DNA of 64,000 nt from an uncultured Aquimarina sp. (GCF_947500065.1 NZ_CANMQT010000004.1:124001-188000), one strand, 5' to 3'; counted from the stretch's first letter, positions 25,948-35,300 are shown. Notes: generated by a model not told the origin, from the letters alone. Program-made: numbers and translations.

Positions 25948-26844
25948 GTGAACAACATTAGACAAAATTTTAGTATTAAAGATTTAGAGAACTTATGTGG
26001 CGTAAAAGCACATACGATCAGAATATGGGAAAAAAGATATAATCTTTTATCTCCCGATCGTACGCAAACCAATATACGAACTTATAGTCTACAAAGTTTG
26101 CAGAAGTTACTAAATGTTACTTATCTTGTTAATAGTGGTTATAAAATATCCAGAGTTTCTAAACTCAATAATGAAGAAATTGATGAATATGTAAGACGAA
26201 TAGTATCTGATAACAGCACTAAGAATCAAGCTATTAATTCATTAAAAATTTCTATGCTCAATTACGATTTACAATTGTTTTTAGGCACCTATGAACAGTT
26301 ATCAGAAAAAAGAACATTCCGACAAATATTTACTGATGTATTTATTCCGCTATTGACAGAAATCGGATTATTGTGGCAAACCAATACTATTAGCCCTTCT
26401 CATGAGCATTTTATCACAAACCTGATTAAACAAAAATTATTAATTAATATAGAAAAACTTCAATATTCAAAATCTACGAAAACCGACAAAGCATTTATCT
26501 TATATTTGCCAGAAAATGAAATACACGAATTGGGTTTACTATATATAAATTATGAAATTTTATTAAAAGGGTACAAAGCTATATATTTAGGTCCTAGCAT
26601 TCCTTTAGATAGCTTACCCAATATGTTATCATTTCATGAGAATACCACTTTTCTATCCTATTTTACAGTTAGACCTGAAAAGGATAAAATAGGTGAATAT
26701 GTTCGGAAATTTAATGAAATAGTATGCTCCAAAAGAGAAAGTGAGTTCTGGATGCTTGGTAAACAAACTATGCATATTTCTCATAACAGCGCTCCCAATC
26801 ATCGCTATTTTTCATCCATAATAGACCTCATTAAAGAATTATAA
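25948..26844 (+). CDS. MerR-family regulator with cobalamin-binding-like domain (CarH/LitR-type)
   Basis: The 298-residue protein begins at GTG 25948. Residues 7-75 form a MerR winged helix ('FSIKDLENLCGVKAHTIRIWEKRYNLLSPDRT'-type start). The middle four-helix part holds 'WQTNTISPSHEHFITNLIKQKL', which matches the CarH W...(E/Q)H cap over B12. The Rossmann-like C-terminal part has 'ENEIHELGLLYI', corresponding to the DxHxxG cobalamin motif with Glu for Asp. CarH proteins repress carotenoid genes in the dark and release them in light when adenosyl-B12 is photolysed. It precedes crtI by 21 bases, so a light-controlled carotenoid operon is likely. Actual B12 binding is unproven because the motif is altered. 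Confidence 0.82.
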   Translation: MNNIRQNFSIKDLENLCGVKAHTIRIWEKRYNLLSPDRTQTNIRTYSLQSLQKLLNVTYLVNSGYKISRVSKLNNEEIDEYVRRIVSDNSTKNQAINSLKISMLNYDLQLFLGTYEQLSEKRTFRQIFTDVFIPLLTEIGLLWQTNTISPSHEHFITNLIKQKLLINIEKLQYSKSTKTDKAFILYLPENEIHELGLLYINYEILLKGYKAIYLGPSIPLDSLPNMLSFHENTTFLSYFTVRPEKDKIGEYVRKFNEIVCSKRESEFWMLGKQTMHISHNSAPNHRYFSSIIDLIKEL

Positions 26845-26865
26845 TACATTTATAAATCAACCACT

Positions 26866-28359
26866 ATGTCACAAAAAGTAGTAATCATTGGTTCTGGCTT
26901 TTCATCCCTTTCTGCCTCATGTTATCTAGCAAAATTAGGGTATGATGTGGCTATATATGAAAAAAATGATACTGTTGGTGGTAGAGCAAGACAATTAAAA
27001 AAAGAAGGTTTCACATTTGATATAGGCCCTTCTTGGTATTGGATGCCAGATGTATTTGAAAAATTTTTTAATGATTTTGATACATCTCCTTCGGAGTTTT
27101 ATACACTAGAAAAATTAAATCCAGCATATAAAGTATTCTTTGAAAACAAAGAAAATATCATTATAGAGGATACCTTAGAAAAAATCTATGCAGCTTTTGA
27201 AAAGGAAGAAGAAGGAAGTTCAGATAAACTAAAGAAGTTTATTACTGCTGCGAAAAATAATTATGATATAGCTATAAAGGAAATAGTTTATAGACCTGGA
27301 GTTTCACCAATGGAATTGGTAACCAAAGAAACTATCAAAAAAATAGGGCAATTCTTTAGTACTATTTCCAAAGAAGTAAGAAAAGAGTTTAAGAACAAAA
27401 AATTAATTCAGATTCTTGAATTTCCAGTATTATTTCTAGGAGCAAAACCAAGCGATACTCCTGCTTTTTATAGTTTTATGAATTATGCAGATTTTGGATT
27501 AGGAACTTGGCACCCCAAAGGAGGAATGTATCAGGTAATTTTGGGAATGAAAAAATTAGCCGAATCATTAGGAGTTCAGTTTTTCACTAACGCTCCGGTT
27601 GACAAAATTTTGGTTGAGAATGGTGTTGCCGAAGGAGTTGTTGTAAATAATTCGGAAATCAAAGCAGATATTGTATTGTGCGGAGCAGACTATCATCATG
27701 GTGAGACTTTACTAGATCCTAAGTATCGACAGTATTCCGAAAAATACTGGGATCGTAAAACATTTGCACCTTCTTCTCTACTCTTTTATGTAGGATTTGA
27801 TAAAAAACTGAAAAATATACATCACCATAATTTATTCTTTGATACAGATTTTGATCTACATGCCAAAGACATTTATGATGATCCTAAATGGCCTGAAGAA
27901 CCTCTTTTTTATGCCAATTTCACATCTGTAACGGATTCTGGATCAGCTCCTAAAGGAAAAGAAAATGGTTTTTTCCTTATACCCTTAGCTCCGGGAATAG
28001 AAGATACTCCAGATTTAAGAGACACTTATTTTGATAAAATAATCACTCGTTTTGAAAATTTAACTGAGCAAAGTGTTCAAAATAATATTATATTTAAAGA
28101 ATCCTTTTGTGTTCAAGACTTTATAAAAGAATACAATTCATATAAAGGAAATGCTTATGGAATGGCCAATACGTTATTACAGACTGCATTTCTTAGGCCT
28201 AAGTTGAAAAGTAAAAAAGTACAGCATCTTTTTTTTACAGGTCAACTAACTGTTCCTGGACCAGGAGTGCCGCCATCACTAATTTCTGGTAAATTGGTAG
28301 CAGGATTAATAGAATCACAATGTAATCTATCAAGTAAACCAAAACTGCAAATTGTTTGA
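26866..28359 (+). CDS. crtI: Phytoene desaturase
   Basis: Desaturates phytoene to lycopene at the membrane. The 497-residue protein has the N-terminal FAD Rossmann motif 'VVIIGSGFSSLSASCYLAKLGY' region at about residues 4-26, followed by 'VGGRARQLKKEGFTFDIGPSWYWMPD', the CrtI-type signature. The C-terminal signature 'HLFFTGQLTVPGPGVPPSLISGKLVA' region (about 461-486) is conserved. Length is standard. It is the second gene of the carH-crtI-crtB-crtZ set, feeding CrtB product forward. Confidence 0.96.
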   Translation: MSQKVVIIGSGFSSLSASCYLAKLGYDVAIYEKNDTVGGRARQLKKEGFTFDIGPSWYWMPDVFEKFFNDFDTSPSEFYTLEKLNPAYKVFFENKENIIIEDTLEKIYAAFEKEEEGSSDKLKKFITAAKNNYDIAIKEIVYRPGVSPMELVTKETIKKIGQFFSTISKEVRKEFKNKKLIQILEFPVLFLGAKPSDTPAFYSFMNYADFGLGTWHPKGGMYQVILGMKKLAESLGVQFFTNAPVDKILVENGVAEGVVVNNSEIKADIVLCGADYHHGETLLDPKYRQYSEKYWDRKTFAPSSLLFYVGFDKKLKNIHHHNLFFDTDFDLHAKDIYDDPKWPEEPLFYANFTSVTDSGSAPKGKENGFFLIPLAPGIEDTPDLRDTYFDKIITRFENLTEQSVQNNIIFKESFCVQDFIKEYNSYKGNAYGMANTLLQTAFLRPKLKSKKVQHLFFTGQLTVPGPGVPPSLISGKLVAGLIESQCNLSSKPKLQIV

Positions 28360-28449
28360 TGTGATAATCATTATACAATATTGTTTAATAGACCTAATCT
28401 TAATTTACGGATTATATCCTAAAATTAAATAAAACCTAAAATCTCACTG

Positions 28450-29289
28450 ATGAAAGCTTTATTTGACACCGTTTCTTATAGTTGTAGTAAACTTGTTACT
28501 AATTCTTACAGTACTTCTTTTTCTCTAGCATCTAAAATGTTATCGGACTCTATTCGTCAAGATATCTACAATATCTATGGATTTGTAAGATTAGCAGATG
28601 AAATTGTAGATAGCTTTCACGATTATGATAAAGAAGTGTTATTTAATGATTTTGAAATCGAAATGTACAAAGCCATTAAGAATAAGATTAGTCTGAATCC
28701 AATTCTTAATTCATTTCAGCAAACGGTACATCGATATAATATAGAACCTGCATTATATGAAGCTTTTATGAAAAGTATGCGATTAGATCTTCATAAAACC
28801 AACTATTTAACCAATATTGAGTATAAAGAGTACATTTATGGTTCTGCAGATGTAGTTGGACTTATGTGTCTTAAAGTATTTGTTAAAGGAGATGATCAAA
28901 AATATAATGAATTAAAAGAAAGTGCAATGCATTTGGGTTCCGCTTTTCAAAAAGTGAATTTTTTACGTGATCTAAAAGCAGATTTCGAAGACCTAAGTCG
29001 TACCTACTTTCCTGACACAGATCTTAATCAACTGGATGAAGCTTCTAAACTAAGAATCATAGAAGAAATTCAGAAGGATTTCGATAAGGGTTTTGAAGGT
29101 ATTATGAAATTACCTGTTGAAGCAAAGTTTGGAGTATACACCGCATATATATATTATAAAAAATTACTCAATAAATTAAAAGCTACTCCTTCTGTAGAAA
29201 TAAAAAACACCAGAATCAGAGTACCTAATTATCAGAAATTTGGACTACTAGCTAAATCGTATTTTGATTACAGATTGAACCTAATTTAA
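28450..29289 (+). CDS. crtB: Phytoene synthase
   Basis: Joins two geranylgeranyl diphosphates to phytoene. The 279-residue protein carries both Asp-rich prenyl-diphosphate motifs: 'RLADEIVDSFHDYD' (about residues 44-57) and 'VNFLRDLKADFEDLSRTYFP' (about 172-191). The N-terminal 'TNSYSTSFSLASKMLSDSIR' is also family-typical. It is 90 bases downstream of crtI and 27 bases upstream of crtZ on the same strand, so probably one transcript. Confidence 0.96.
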   Translation: MKALFDTVSYSCSKLVTNSYSTSFSLASKMLSDSIRQDIYNIYGFVRLADEIVDSFHDYDKEVLFNDFEIEMYKAIKNKISLNPILNSFQQTVHRYNIEPALYEAFMKSMRLDLHKTNYLTNIEYKEYIYGSADVVGLMCLKVFVKGDDQKYNELKESAMHLGSAFQKVNFLRDLKADFEDLSRTYFPDTDLNQLDEASKLRIIEEIQKDFDKGFEGIMKLPVEAKFGVYTAYIYYKKLLNKLKATPSVEIKNTRIRVPNYQKFGLLAKSYFDYRLNLI

Positions 29290-29316
29290 TAATACATTTA
29301 AAGAAATTTATCTAAG

Positions 29317-29766
29317 ATGAATATTCTGATTTGGATATCAATTTTTATAGCTACTTTCTGCTTTATGGAATTCATGGCATGGTTCACCCATAAATATGTC
29401 ATGCACGGGTTTTTATGGTCATTACATAAAGACCACCATCACAAGGATCACAGTAGTTGGTGGGAACGCAATGACCTTTTCTTTGTGTTTTATGCAGTAA
29501 TCAGTATGTCCTGTATTATGCTTCATGATCCTATCACGTTTTGGGTTGGAGAACCTATAGGTTTTGGAATTTTAGCCTACGGTATTGCCTATTTTTTAGT
29601 GCACGATATTTTCATTCATCAACGATTTAAACTATTCCGAAAAGCAAATCATTGGTATGCAAAAGGTGTAAGAAGAGCTCATAAAATGCACCATAAACAT
29701 TTAGGTAAAAACAAAGGAGAATGCTTCGGGATGTTATTTGTTCCTTTTAAGTATTTTAGAAATTAA
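29317..29766 (+). CDS. crtZ: Beta-carotene 3-hydroxylase
   Basis: A non-heme di-iron membrane hydroxylase that turns beta-carotene into zeaxanthin. The 149-residue protein has the expected histidine clusters: 'HKYVMHGFLWSLHKDHHH' (about 25-42), 'HDIFIHQRF' (about 92-100) and 'RRAHKMHHKH' (about 118-127), among four membrane segments. No lycopene cyclase gene is in the window, so one is presumably elsewhere. Closing gene of the carotenoid set. Confidence 0.95.
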   Translation: MNILIWISIFIATFCFMEFMAWFTHKYVMHGFLWSLHKDHHHKDHSSWWERNDLFFVFYAVISMSCIMLHDPITFWVGEPIGFGILAYGIAYFLVHDIFIHQRFKLFRKANHWYAKGVRRAHKMHHKHLGKNKGECFGMLFVPFKYFRN

Positions 29767-29768
29767 AA

Positions 29769-30329
29769 TTATTCCTTTAATAGCTGATCTATAGTACTCC
29801 TTACTTTATCGGTATTCCAGTCTGCAGCTCCTATTTTGTGAATAACAATGTTGCCATTTTTGTCCATCAAGTAGGTTCCAGGAATAGGTTTATGAACAAA
29901 AGGTTTAGGATGCGCTGATAGGGCTCTATAAATTGGATAATTATAGCTTTTATCACTCATAAATTTATTTAGCTCGGGATCATCATCTTCCGTTAAAAAA
30001 ACAAAAACCACTTTATCCTTATAATCATTATACAACGCTTGCAACGAAGGCATTTCTGCTATACAAGGAGGACACCAGGTTGCCCAATAGTTTAACAATA
30101 CCACTTTACCCTCAGCGGTATTAAAATTCATTGATTCTGTATTTACTCCGTGAAGTTTCCAATCGTAAGAAGCTACATGTGCTCGTTCTTCTACAGCTAC
30201 AAGGCTTGGACTAAACGAAAAAATTCTGGTAAGAAAAATTTGCATCATCCCTCTAGTATTCGGAATAAAAAATAATAATAAAATGATTACAAAAATAAGG
30301 TTTGATATATTCTTTTTATTGAATTTCAT
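29769..30329 (-). CDS. TlpA-family thiol-disulfide oxidoreductase
   Basis: The 186-residue protein has an N-terminal membrane anchor ('NLIFVIILLLFFIPNTRG') and a periplasmic thioredoxin fold. The active site is 'WATWCPPCIAEMPSLQ' (CPPC, about residue 86-89), and the cis-Pro loop reads 'PIPGTYLMDKNGNIV'. It reduces or rearranges disulfides outside the cytoplasm; ResA-like cytochrome maturation is one possibility. It converges on crtZ with only 2 bases between stops. Confidence 0.9.
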   Translation of the reverse strand: MKFNKKNISNLIFVIILLLFFIPNTRGMMQIFLTRIFSFSPSLVAVEERAHVASYDWKLHGVNTESMNFNTAEGKVVLLNYWATWCPPCIAEMPSLQALYNDYKDKVVFVFLTEDDDPELNKFMSDKSYNYPIYRALSAHPKPFVHKPIPGTYLMDKNGNIVIHKIGAADWNTDKVRSTIDQLLKE

Positions 30330-30403
30330 AGAGGATCAGGTATATATTACCACTTCTGTTTGTCACTAAAAAATGGCTTCCTTACAAAAATATATAAATA
30401 AAT

Positions 30404-30428
30404 AAAGCGCAATCATAGATTGCGCTTT
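30404..30428 (-). terminator. Terminator hairpin downstream of the repeat lipoprotein
   Basis: Perfect 11-bp stem AAAGCGCAATC / GATTGCGCTTT with a three-base loop and flanking A/T runs, 117 bases beyond the stop of the 30545 gene. Confidence 0.8.
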
Positions 30429-30544
30429 AAAACTAACAAAAAAACAATAATGAACTATTGTGTTAAGCTTTCTAAGAGAAGAAAAGCAACGTTAAGTTCA
30501 CATTATCTTCAATGACAATTATTTCTTTTTCACTTTTAATATTA

Positions 30545-31624
30545 TTAATTTCTTGTTACTTGAATAGAATTTGATAAGCTAAAACAACCTTTCAGGTCGC
30601 TTGTATTCATATCCATTGCTAACCCTTCTACTCCATTCTCATATCTTAAGTACCAGATAAAACACACTCCAGCTCCAGCTCCATCAAAATCAACTGTTTC
30701 TACCATAGCTAACGTTGGAGGTAATCCCAAAATCTTTCCTTGATCATCCGTAATAACCCAAGTACTATTAGGTCCAACTGCATTCGAACTATCCAATGTT
30801 ATCCCACTTACCATATCGGGTGTTCCATCTACCATAAAAGTAAAAGGACCTCCAGATAATACTCCTGCACTTGTGTTACAGTTTCTAGTTACTGTAATAG
30901 AATTAGAAAGATCAAACATACCAGTAACATCATTGGCATTCATTCCCATTTCCAGTCCAGTAACAGTTCCATTATATCGTGCATACCATATCAAGCAAAC
31001 GCCTGGTCCTGCTGCATCAAAATTCACTCCTTCTACAGCTGCCAAGGTAGGTGGTAATCCAAGAATATTCCCTTGATCATCAGTTACGATCCAAGTACCA
31101 TTATCACCAAAAGCATTGGCATCATCTAATGTAATCCCTGATACCATATCTGCGGTTCCATCTACATCAAATTCGAAAGGACCTCCAGAAATAACTCCAG
31201 CATTTACAACTTGGTTACGAACTACAGTAATTGAATTAGAAAGATCAAAATCTCCAGTAACACTGTTAGCGTTCATACCCATTTCTAATCCGGTAACTGT
31301 ACCATTGTATCTAGCATACCAAATAAAACAAGTTCCTACACCTGCGCCATCAAAATTCACACCTTCTACCGCTGTTATTGTAGGTGGTAATCCTAAAATA
31401 TTCCCTTGATCATCAGTTATGATCCAAGTACTATTCTCTCCAGATGCACCTGCGGCATCTAATGTGATTCCTGATACCATATCAGCATCTCCATCTACGT
31501 CAAATTCGAAAGGGCCACCAGAAATTTCACCGGCATTAGCGACAACCACACTATCATCATCGTCACTACAGGAAACTGCGATTAATCCTATCGCTAAGAT
31601 TCCTATCATTAATTTTTTAAACAT
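30545..31624 (-). CDS. Lipoprotein with three tandem 111-residue repeats
   Basis: The 359-residue protein has a lipobox (AIGLIAVSC) and an acidic SDDDD start. Three repeats begin at about residues 31, 142 and 253 with the motif AG(E/V)(I/L)SGGPF. Each holds 'MVSGITLD', 'W(I/V)(I/V)TDDQG(N/K)ILGLPPT', 'FDGAG-GxCFIWY' and 'FDLSNSI-V-RN'. One Cys near the middle of each unit and another in 'KGCF' (repeat 3) may form disulfides. Similar repeats occur singly or in long arrays in flavobacterial secreted proteins; function is unknown. The DNA repeats are well conserved and could recombine. Confidence 0.8.
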   Translation of the reverse strand: MFKKLMIGILAIGLIAVSCSDDDDSVVVANAGEISGGPFEFDVDGDADMVSGITLDAAGASGENSTWIITDDQGNILGLPPTITAVEGVNFDGAGVGTCFIWYARYNGTVTGLEMGMNANSVTGDFDLSNSITVVRNQVVNAGVISGGPFEFDVDGTADMVSGITLDDANAFGDNGTWIVTDDQGNILGLPPTLAAVEGVNFDAAGPGVCLIWYARYNGTVTGLEMGMNANDVTGMFDLSNSITVTRNCNTSAGVLSGGPFTFMVDGTPDMVSGITLDSSNAVGPNSTWVITDDQGKILGLPPTLAMVETVDFDGAGAGVCFIWYLRYENGVEGLAMDMNTSDLKGCFSLSNSIQVTRN

Positions 31625-31698
31625 TGCTTTTTGTTTTATGATTATTATTACTGTAAAAATAATTCCATAAAACTTTTTAAAATGTTAGGTAGCTAACA

Positions 31699-32367
31699 CT
31701 AAGCAACATTTTTCAAACGAATCTCTTTTCTATTGAAATCAATTTGTTTAGATTCTTTTAATTCATTCATAATGATATTTAGTGTAGGTCGAGATGTTCC
31801 GATTAGATTCGCAATATCTCTTTGCGTATATGGATGTAGTATTACTGTATCTCCGGTATTAGGACAGCAATATCCAAAATCTTCTTTGAGTTCATCAAAG
31901 AATTCTAATAATCTCGTTTTGGTATCCTTAAACAAAAGAAGTTGTAATCTTCTTTCTAGACGCTTAAAACGCATACCAATAAATTTATAGATTTTGAGAC
32001 TAAAAGTCTGATTATCCCTCATTAGATCATGCATTGTTTGCACTCCAATTGGGCAAATAGAAGTAGTGTTATCCACAGATTGAGCAAATTCAGTTCTTCT
32101 ATCTTCACCCAAAATTGCTTTTTCTCCAAAAAGCTCTCCACGTGTAAGGATTGCCTTTACTACTTCATTACCATCTTCAGAATAATAACCAATTTTCACT
32201 TTTCCCTTTTCGATAAGATATACCTTGTTAGCAGAGTCTTTTTCGAAATAGATGTAATCGCTTTTTTTGTAAGCGTCAAAGTCGTGATCTTTCTTATACT
32301 TTTTAAACTTATGAGGACATAATACCTTGAAGAGATTGGCATCCTCAAAAAACCAGATTGCACTCAT
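31699..32367 (-). CDS. Crp/Fnr-family transcriptional regulator
   Basis: The 222-residue protein has a cyclic-nucleotide-binding-like beta roll ('YIYFEKDSANKVYLIEKGKVKIGYYSEDGNE', 'LTRGELFGEKAILGEDRRTE'), a dimer helix ('TFSLKIYKFIGMRFKRLERRLQ') and a C-terminal winged helix ('HPYTQRDIANLIGTSRPTLNIIMNELKES'). It lacks the four-Cys iron-sulfur signature of Fnr, though it has scattered Cys (CPHK, CPIG, CCPN). Ligand unknown. A perfect palindrome lies 30 bases upstream, possibly its own operator. Confidence 0.93.
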   Translation of the reverse strand: MSAIWFFEDANLFKVLCPHKFKKYKKDHDFDAYKKSDYIYFEKDSANKVYLIEKGKVKIGYYSEDGNEVVKAILTRGELFGEKAILGEDRRTEFAQSVDNTTSICPIGVQTMHDLMRDNQTFSLKIYKFIGMRFKRLERRLQLLLFKDTKTRLLEFFDELKEDFGYCCPNTGDTVILHPYTQRDIANLIGTSRPTLNIIMNELKESKQIDFNRKEIRLKNVA

Positions 32368-32396
32368 GATGATTGTGTTTTTTTATAAGTTAGTTA

Positions 32397-32416
32397 GATA
32401 TCAAATAATTGATATC
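32397..32416. promoter_or_regulatory. Perfect 20-bp palindrome upstream of the Crp/Fnr gene
   Basis: GATATCAA-ATAA-TTGATATC, 8-bp arms with 4-base spacer, 30 bases before the start codon. Contains TTGAT/ATCAA half-sites known from Crp/Fnr operators, in inverted order, so the match is only suggestive. Confidence 0.45.
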
Positions 32417-32545
32417 AAAGAATATGTCGTTATTAAAACACGATCCTTACAGAAAAATTCGTGAGATTTTGTTTTCATACAAAAACGAATATTCTTCTAT
32501 TATAATAACAACTTCTTCAAAGGAAACCCTAAATATCCAGGCATA

Positions 32546-32580
32546 AAAAAACTCCCAAGAGATATCTTTTGGGAGTTTTT
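32546..32580 (-). terminator. Terminator of nadV
   Basis: Stem AAAAACTCCCAA / TTGGGAGTTTTT-type with a short loop, 19 bases beyond the nadV stop on the minus strand. Confidence 0.85.
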
Positions 32581-32598
32581 ATTATTATGTATTTTAAC

Positions 32599-34044
32599 TT
32601 ATGTTAAAATTCGTTTTCGGATAACAGATAAACTTTCATTAATCATCAATTTACCATCTTTAAAAACTGTCTGAAACAATCCCTGAGTTTCTTCTTTTAC
32701 CGTACATTGATCTTTAAGAACAATTGCTCCATTAGACCGGAAAAGTTGCATCAACCCTTTTGCTGATTTTTTGGTTCCATCGTCGGTAATAGGGTCTTTA
32801 AAAATCTCTCTTCCTTCTCCGTCCACTTCAACATAGGTTGCCTTCATAGCAAACCCAAAAGTATCTCTGGTATTATATTGATAGGTAAAACTTCCGATTC
32901 CCAATACTACATTAGTAGATGCAAATCCTTTTTGTTTAAGGCGTTCACAAATCTCGGTTGCTCTATCAATAGTAATACTATCTCCATAAATAGCTCCAAT
33001 TTTAGGATTTAGCACTTTATACCCTTGCTCATTAGTAGTCCCGCCAAATTCATCCCAAAGTAACCCAATAACTCCTTTAGCGATTACCGGGTCCTTATGT
33101 TCGCAACCACAGATGATATCCACAGGATCACCAGAATCTGGTCTGATCACCAGTTTACCATCACGTTCCAAAATTTCATTTTTTAACTTAGGGAGATATT
33201 CTGTTAGTACTTTCCAAAGATCCCATGTATCAGATACTACAGATAAAATGCCAGTAGGGTACGTTTCTAATAATCTTCTGAAGGTACCAATCTCATCATC
33301 TTTACTACCAGCACACATCACACTATGCTCTGTAGCATTCACACTCCCAATTACTAACTCTTTGGTAACATCGGCATTATAATACATCTCATATGCTTTT
33401 GCTACTGGTAATGTGTCACTACCTGAAAAAGAAAGCGCGTGTCCCATACCACTAAGAATTGCAGATTCTGTACCAGACATTCCTCTCATAGAGAAATCGT
33501 GACCTTGCCAGGTTATAAACTCTAGGTTTTCTTTATCTGTTTCTGAAGCATACTTACTAAGAATTTTTTGATATTGTTTTGCAATAGTAGCAGAGGTACA
33601 TGGTTGCCATATAATACTAGAAAGCAGAGTTTCTAGATAATTTGTCAACCAAAAGAATTCTGGTTTTGTATTTACCAATGTAAACATCGGTACTCTAATC
33701 GGTACTTCTGTACCTTCAGGTAATCCTTTTATTTCAATAGGTAGATATCCTAAATCGTGCAACGCAGAAATATGTTTAACATCATAGTCAATACCTAAAT
33801 AATGATCAACATATTTTTTATATTCTAAAACAACCTCCTCTTTTGGAAGATTAAAGAAACTATCGTTAAATCTTTTTATTAAATATTCTTTTACAAAATA
33901 TTGCAATCCAAAGAACACTACATGATTAATCCCATCTATCCTACTCTTTCTTGGAGTCCAATTAGAATACACTAAGGTAGTTCCATCTGGATATTGTTCT
34001 TTATGACCTAATTTGTAACCGTCTGTTAATAGTAGTGGATTCAT
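32599..34044 (-). CDS. nadV: Nicotinamide phosphoribosyltransferase-like protein (NadV/Nampt; possibly Namat)
   Basis: Joins nicotinamide to PRPP to give NMN in the canonical family. The 481-residue protein has 'LLTDGYKLGHKEQYP' (Nampt start with the DxYKxxH motif), 'NWTPRKSR', 'WQGHDFSMRGMSG', 'SDTWDLW', 'VIRPDSGDPVDI' (phosphate-binding DSGDP) and 'GIGSFTYQ'. Its promoter -7 element is overlapped by a palindrome shared with the prs-like and nrtR genes, indicating NrtR control. In phage NARP1 a Nampt relative (Namat) uses ADP-ribose pyrophosphate instead of PRPP to make NAD+ directly. The prs-like gene in this locus makes that alternative worth considering; sequence reading alone cannot decide. 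Confidence 0.9.
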   Translation of the reverse strand: MNPLLLTDGYKLGHKEQYPDGTTLVYSNWTPRKSRIDGINHVVFFGLQYFVKEYLIKRFNDSFFNLPKEEVVLEYKKYVDHYLGIDYDVKHISALHDLGYLPIEIKGLPEGTEVPIRVPMFTLVNTKPEFFWLTNYLETLLSSIIWQPCTSATIAKQYQKILSKYASETDKENLEFITWQGHDFSMRGMSGTESAILSGMGHALSFSGSDTLPVAKAYEMYYNADVTKELVIGSVNATEHSVMCAGSKDDEIGTFRRLLETYPTGILSVVSDTWDLWKVLTEYLPKLKNEILERDGKLVIRPDSGDPVDIICGCEHKDPVIAKGVIGLLWDEFGGTTNEQGYKVLNPKIGAIYGDSITIDRATEICERLKQKGFASTNVVLGIGSFTYQYNTRDTFGFAMKATYVEVDGEGREIFKDPITDDGTKKSAKGLMQLFRSNGAIVLKDQCTVKEETQGLFQTVFKDGKLMINESLSVIRKRILT

Positions 34045-34056
34045 ATAGCTATTTAT

Positions 34057-34077
34057 TTTGCGTTAATTATACGCAAA
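34057..34077. promoter_or_regulatory. NrtR-type operator at nadV
   Basis: TTTGCGT-N7-ACGCAAA, perfect 7-bp arms. It overlaps the minus-strand -7 element TATATTTG (34081-34074) of nadV, so a bound repressor would block RNA polymerase. Start codon is 13 bases downstream. Confidence 0.75.
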
Positions 34078-34157
34078 TATAGTTTTTATTTTTAATTTGA
34101 TAAAATTTTATAAGAATTTTCTTTTAGATGATTCCAGCAGCTAATTCGAAAAATAAG

Positions 34158-35300
34158 CTAATCCTCACGTATGTTATTCAGATACTCCTTAAAAACTTCC
34201 TGAAATTTAATAAGATTTACTTTTTCTTTTTTAAGTTTCTTTCCATTTTTATATTCTTCATAATAGGAGTCGTTTTCCTTCTCAAAGAAACGTACACCAG
34301 TGGTTATATCTCCATTATTTCCAATTATAAGATATCCTCTATATATCTCTGGTTCCTTTGAGCGAATATCTTCTTCTCGCTTCATCTCAATTATAGAAGC
34401 ATCTACTAAAGCTTTAAAAAAAGCTTGTACATTTTCGGAAGTAAATGTATTAGGTTGTTCAAAATAAATATTTGATATATTTATTAAATCTAACCTAGAA
34501 GGGTATTCTTCAAAACCACTAGTACCATAACCATATATGTCATTATTTTGATCATATAAGAATAGTGTACTGTTTACTGGTAGGTTTTTGCTTTCGCCTT
34601 TTATAAAATATTTAGATCCTATATGCTTTCCATTTATATCATAATCAGCAACCCAACCACTCTCCTTTCTTGATAATCGAACTTGCAATTTCTCTCCTGC
34701 AGCGTCTAATGTAGGTGATCCTATAAGAATAGTATCTGCTATTAAAACCATAGAAGTTCTTTGATAATAATGCATTGCAAATACATCAACATGTAATTCT
34801 GTTATATTATAATTCTCTATTTTCTTAGAGAACATTACAGAAGATGCTTCTTCGTATTCATATCCATTTATTATTTGACCATTTTCATAAACGGACTTGA
34901 TGTTTAATTTTGGTTTGTATAGATTCTTTTCATATTCATTATATTCTTCCTCACTCATCTCAATTTCTACCATCTCCGATGATTCATCTATCTCACCTTC
35001 TCCTCCTAAAGCCATTTGATAAATATCTAAGGAATATTGAAATTTAGCTTCTCCGTTCTCATAATAATCAACTCTTGGAAATTCATCATTTCCTTTTGAA
35101 AAATATCCATTAAAGGGCTGACCATCTTTATAATAACCTTGATATACTTTCTGAGGTTTATCTACAATTACAAAAGAATCATACTCAATAAAATCTTCCA
35201 TATTTTGAGAATTTATAGTATTAAAAAAGAAAATATACCATACTAAAAGAAAAGGAATCTTACTATTGAAATTGCTTATGTGTCCTAATGAAAATTTCAC
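34158..35300 (-). CDS. Secreted protein of unknown function with MORN-like repeats
   Basis: The 380-residue protein has an N-terminal hydrophobic signal ('IPFLLVWYIFFFNTINSQ'). Short units of the form Y-x-(N/D)G-x-x-x-x-G(Y) recur ('YQGYYKDGQPFNGYFSKG', 'VYENGQIINGYEYEE', 'YRGYLIIGNNGDITTG'), as in toxin-antitoxin-like or MORN variants common in Bacteroidetes. No catalytic motif seen. It lies between nadV and the ADP-ribose gene train on the same strand, 85 bases after the phosphoesterase. An exported protein has no evident role in cytoplasmic NAD metabolism, so it may be unrelated. Confidence 0.7.
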   Translation of the reverse strand: MKFSLGHISNFNSKIPFLLVWYIFFFNTINSQNMEDFIEYDSFVIVDKPQKVYQGYYKDGQPFNGYFSKGNDEFPRVDYYENGEAKFQYSLDIYQMALGGEGEIDESSEMVEIEMSEEEYNEYEKNLYKPKLNIKSVYENGQIINGYEYEEASSVMFSKKIENYNITELHVDVFAMHYYQRTSMVLIADTILIGSPTLDAAGEKLQVRLSRKESGWVADYDINGKHIGSKYFIKGESKNLPVNSTLFLYDQNNDIYGYGTSGFEEYPSRLDLINISNIYFEQPNTFTSENVQAFFKALVDASIIEMKREEDIRSKEPEIYRGYLIIGNNGDITTGVRFFEKENDSYYEEYKNGKKLKKEKVNLIKFQEVFKEYLNNIRED

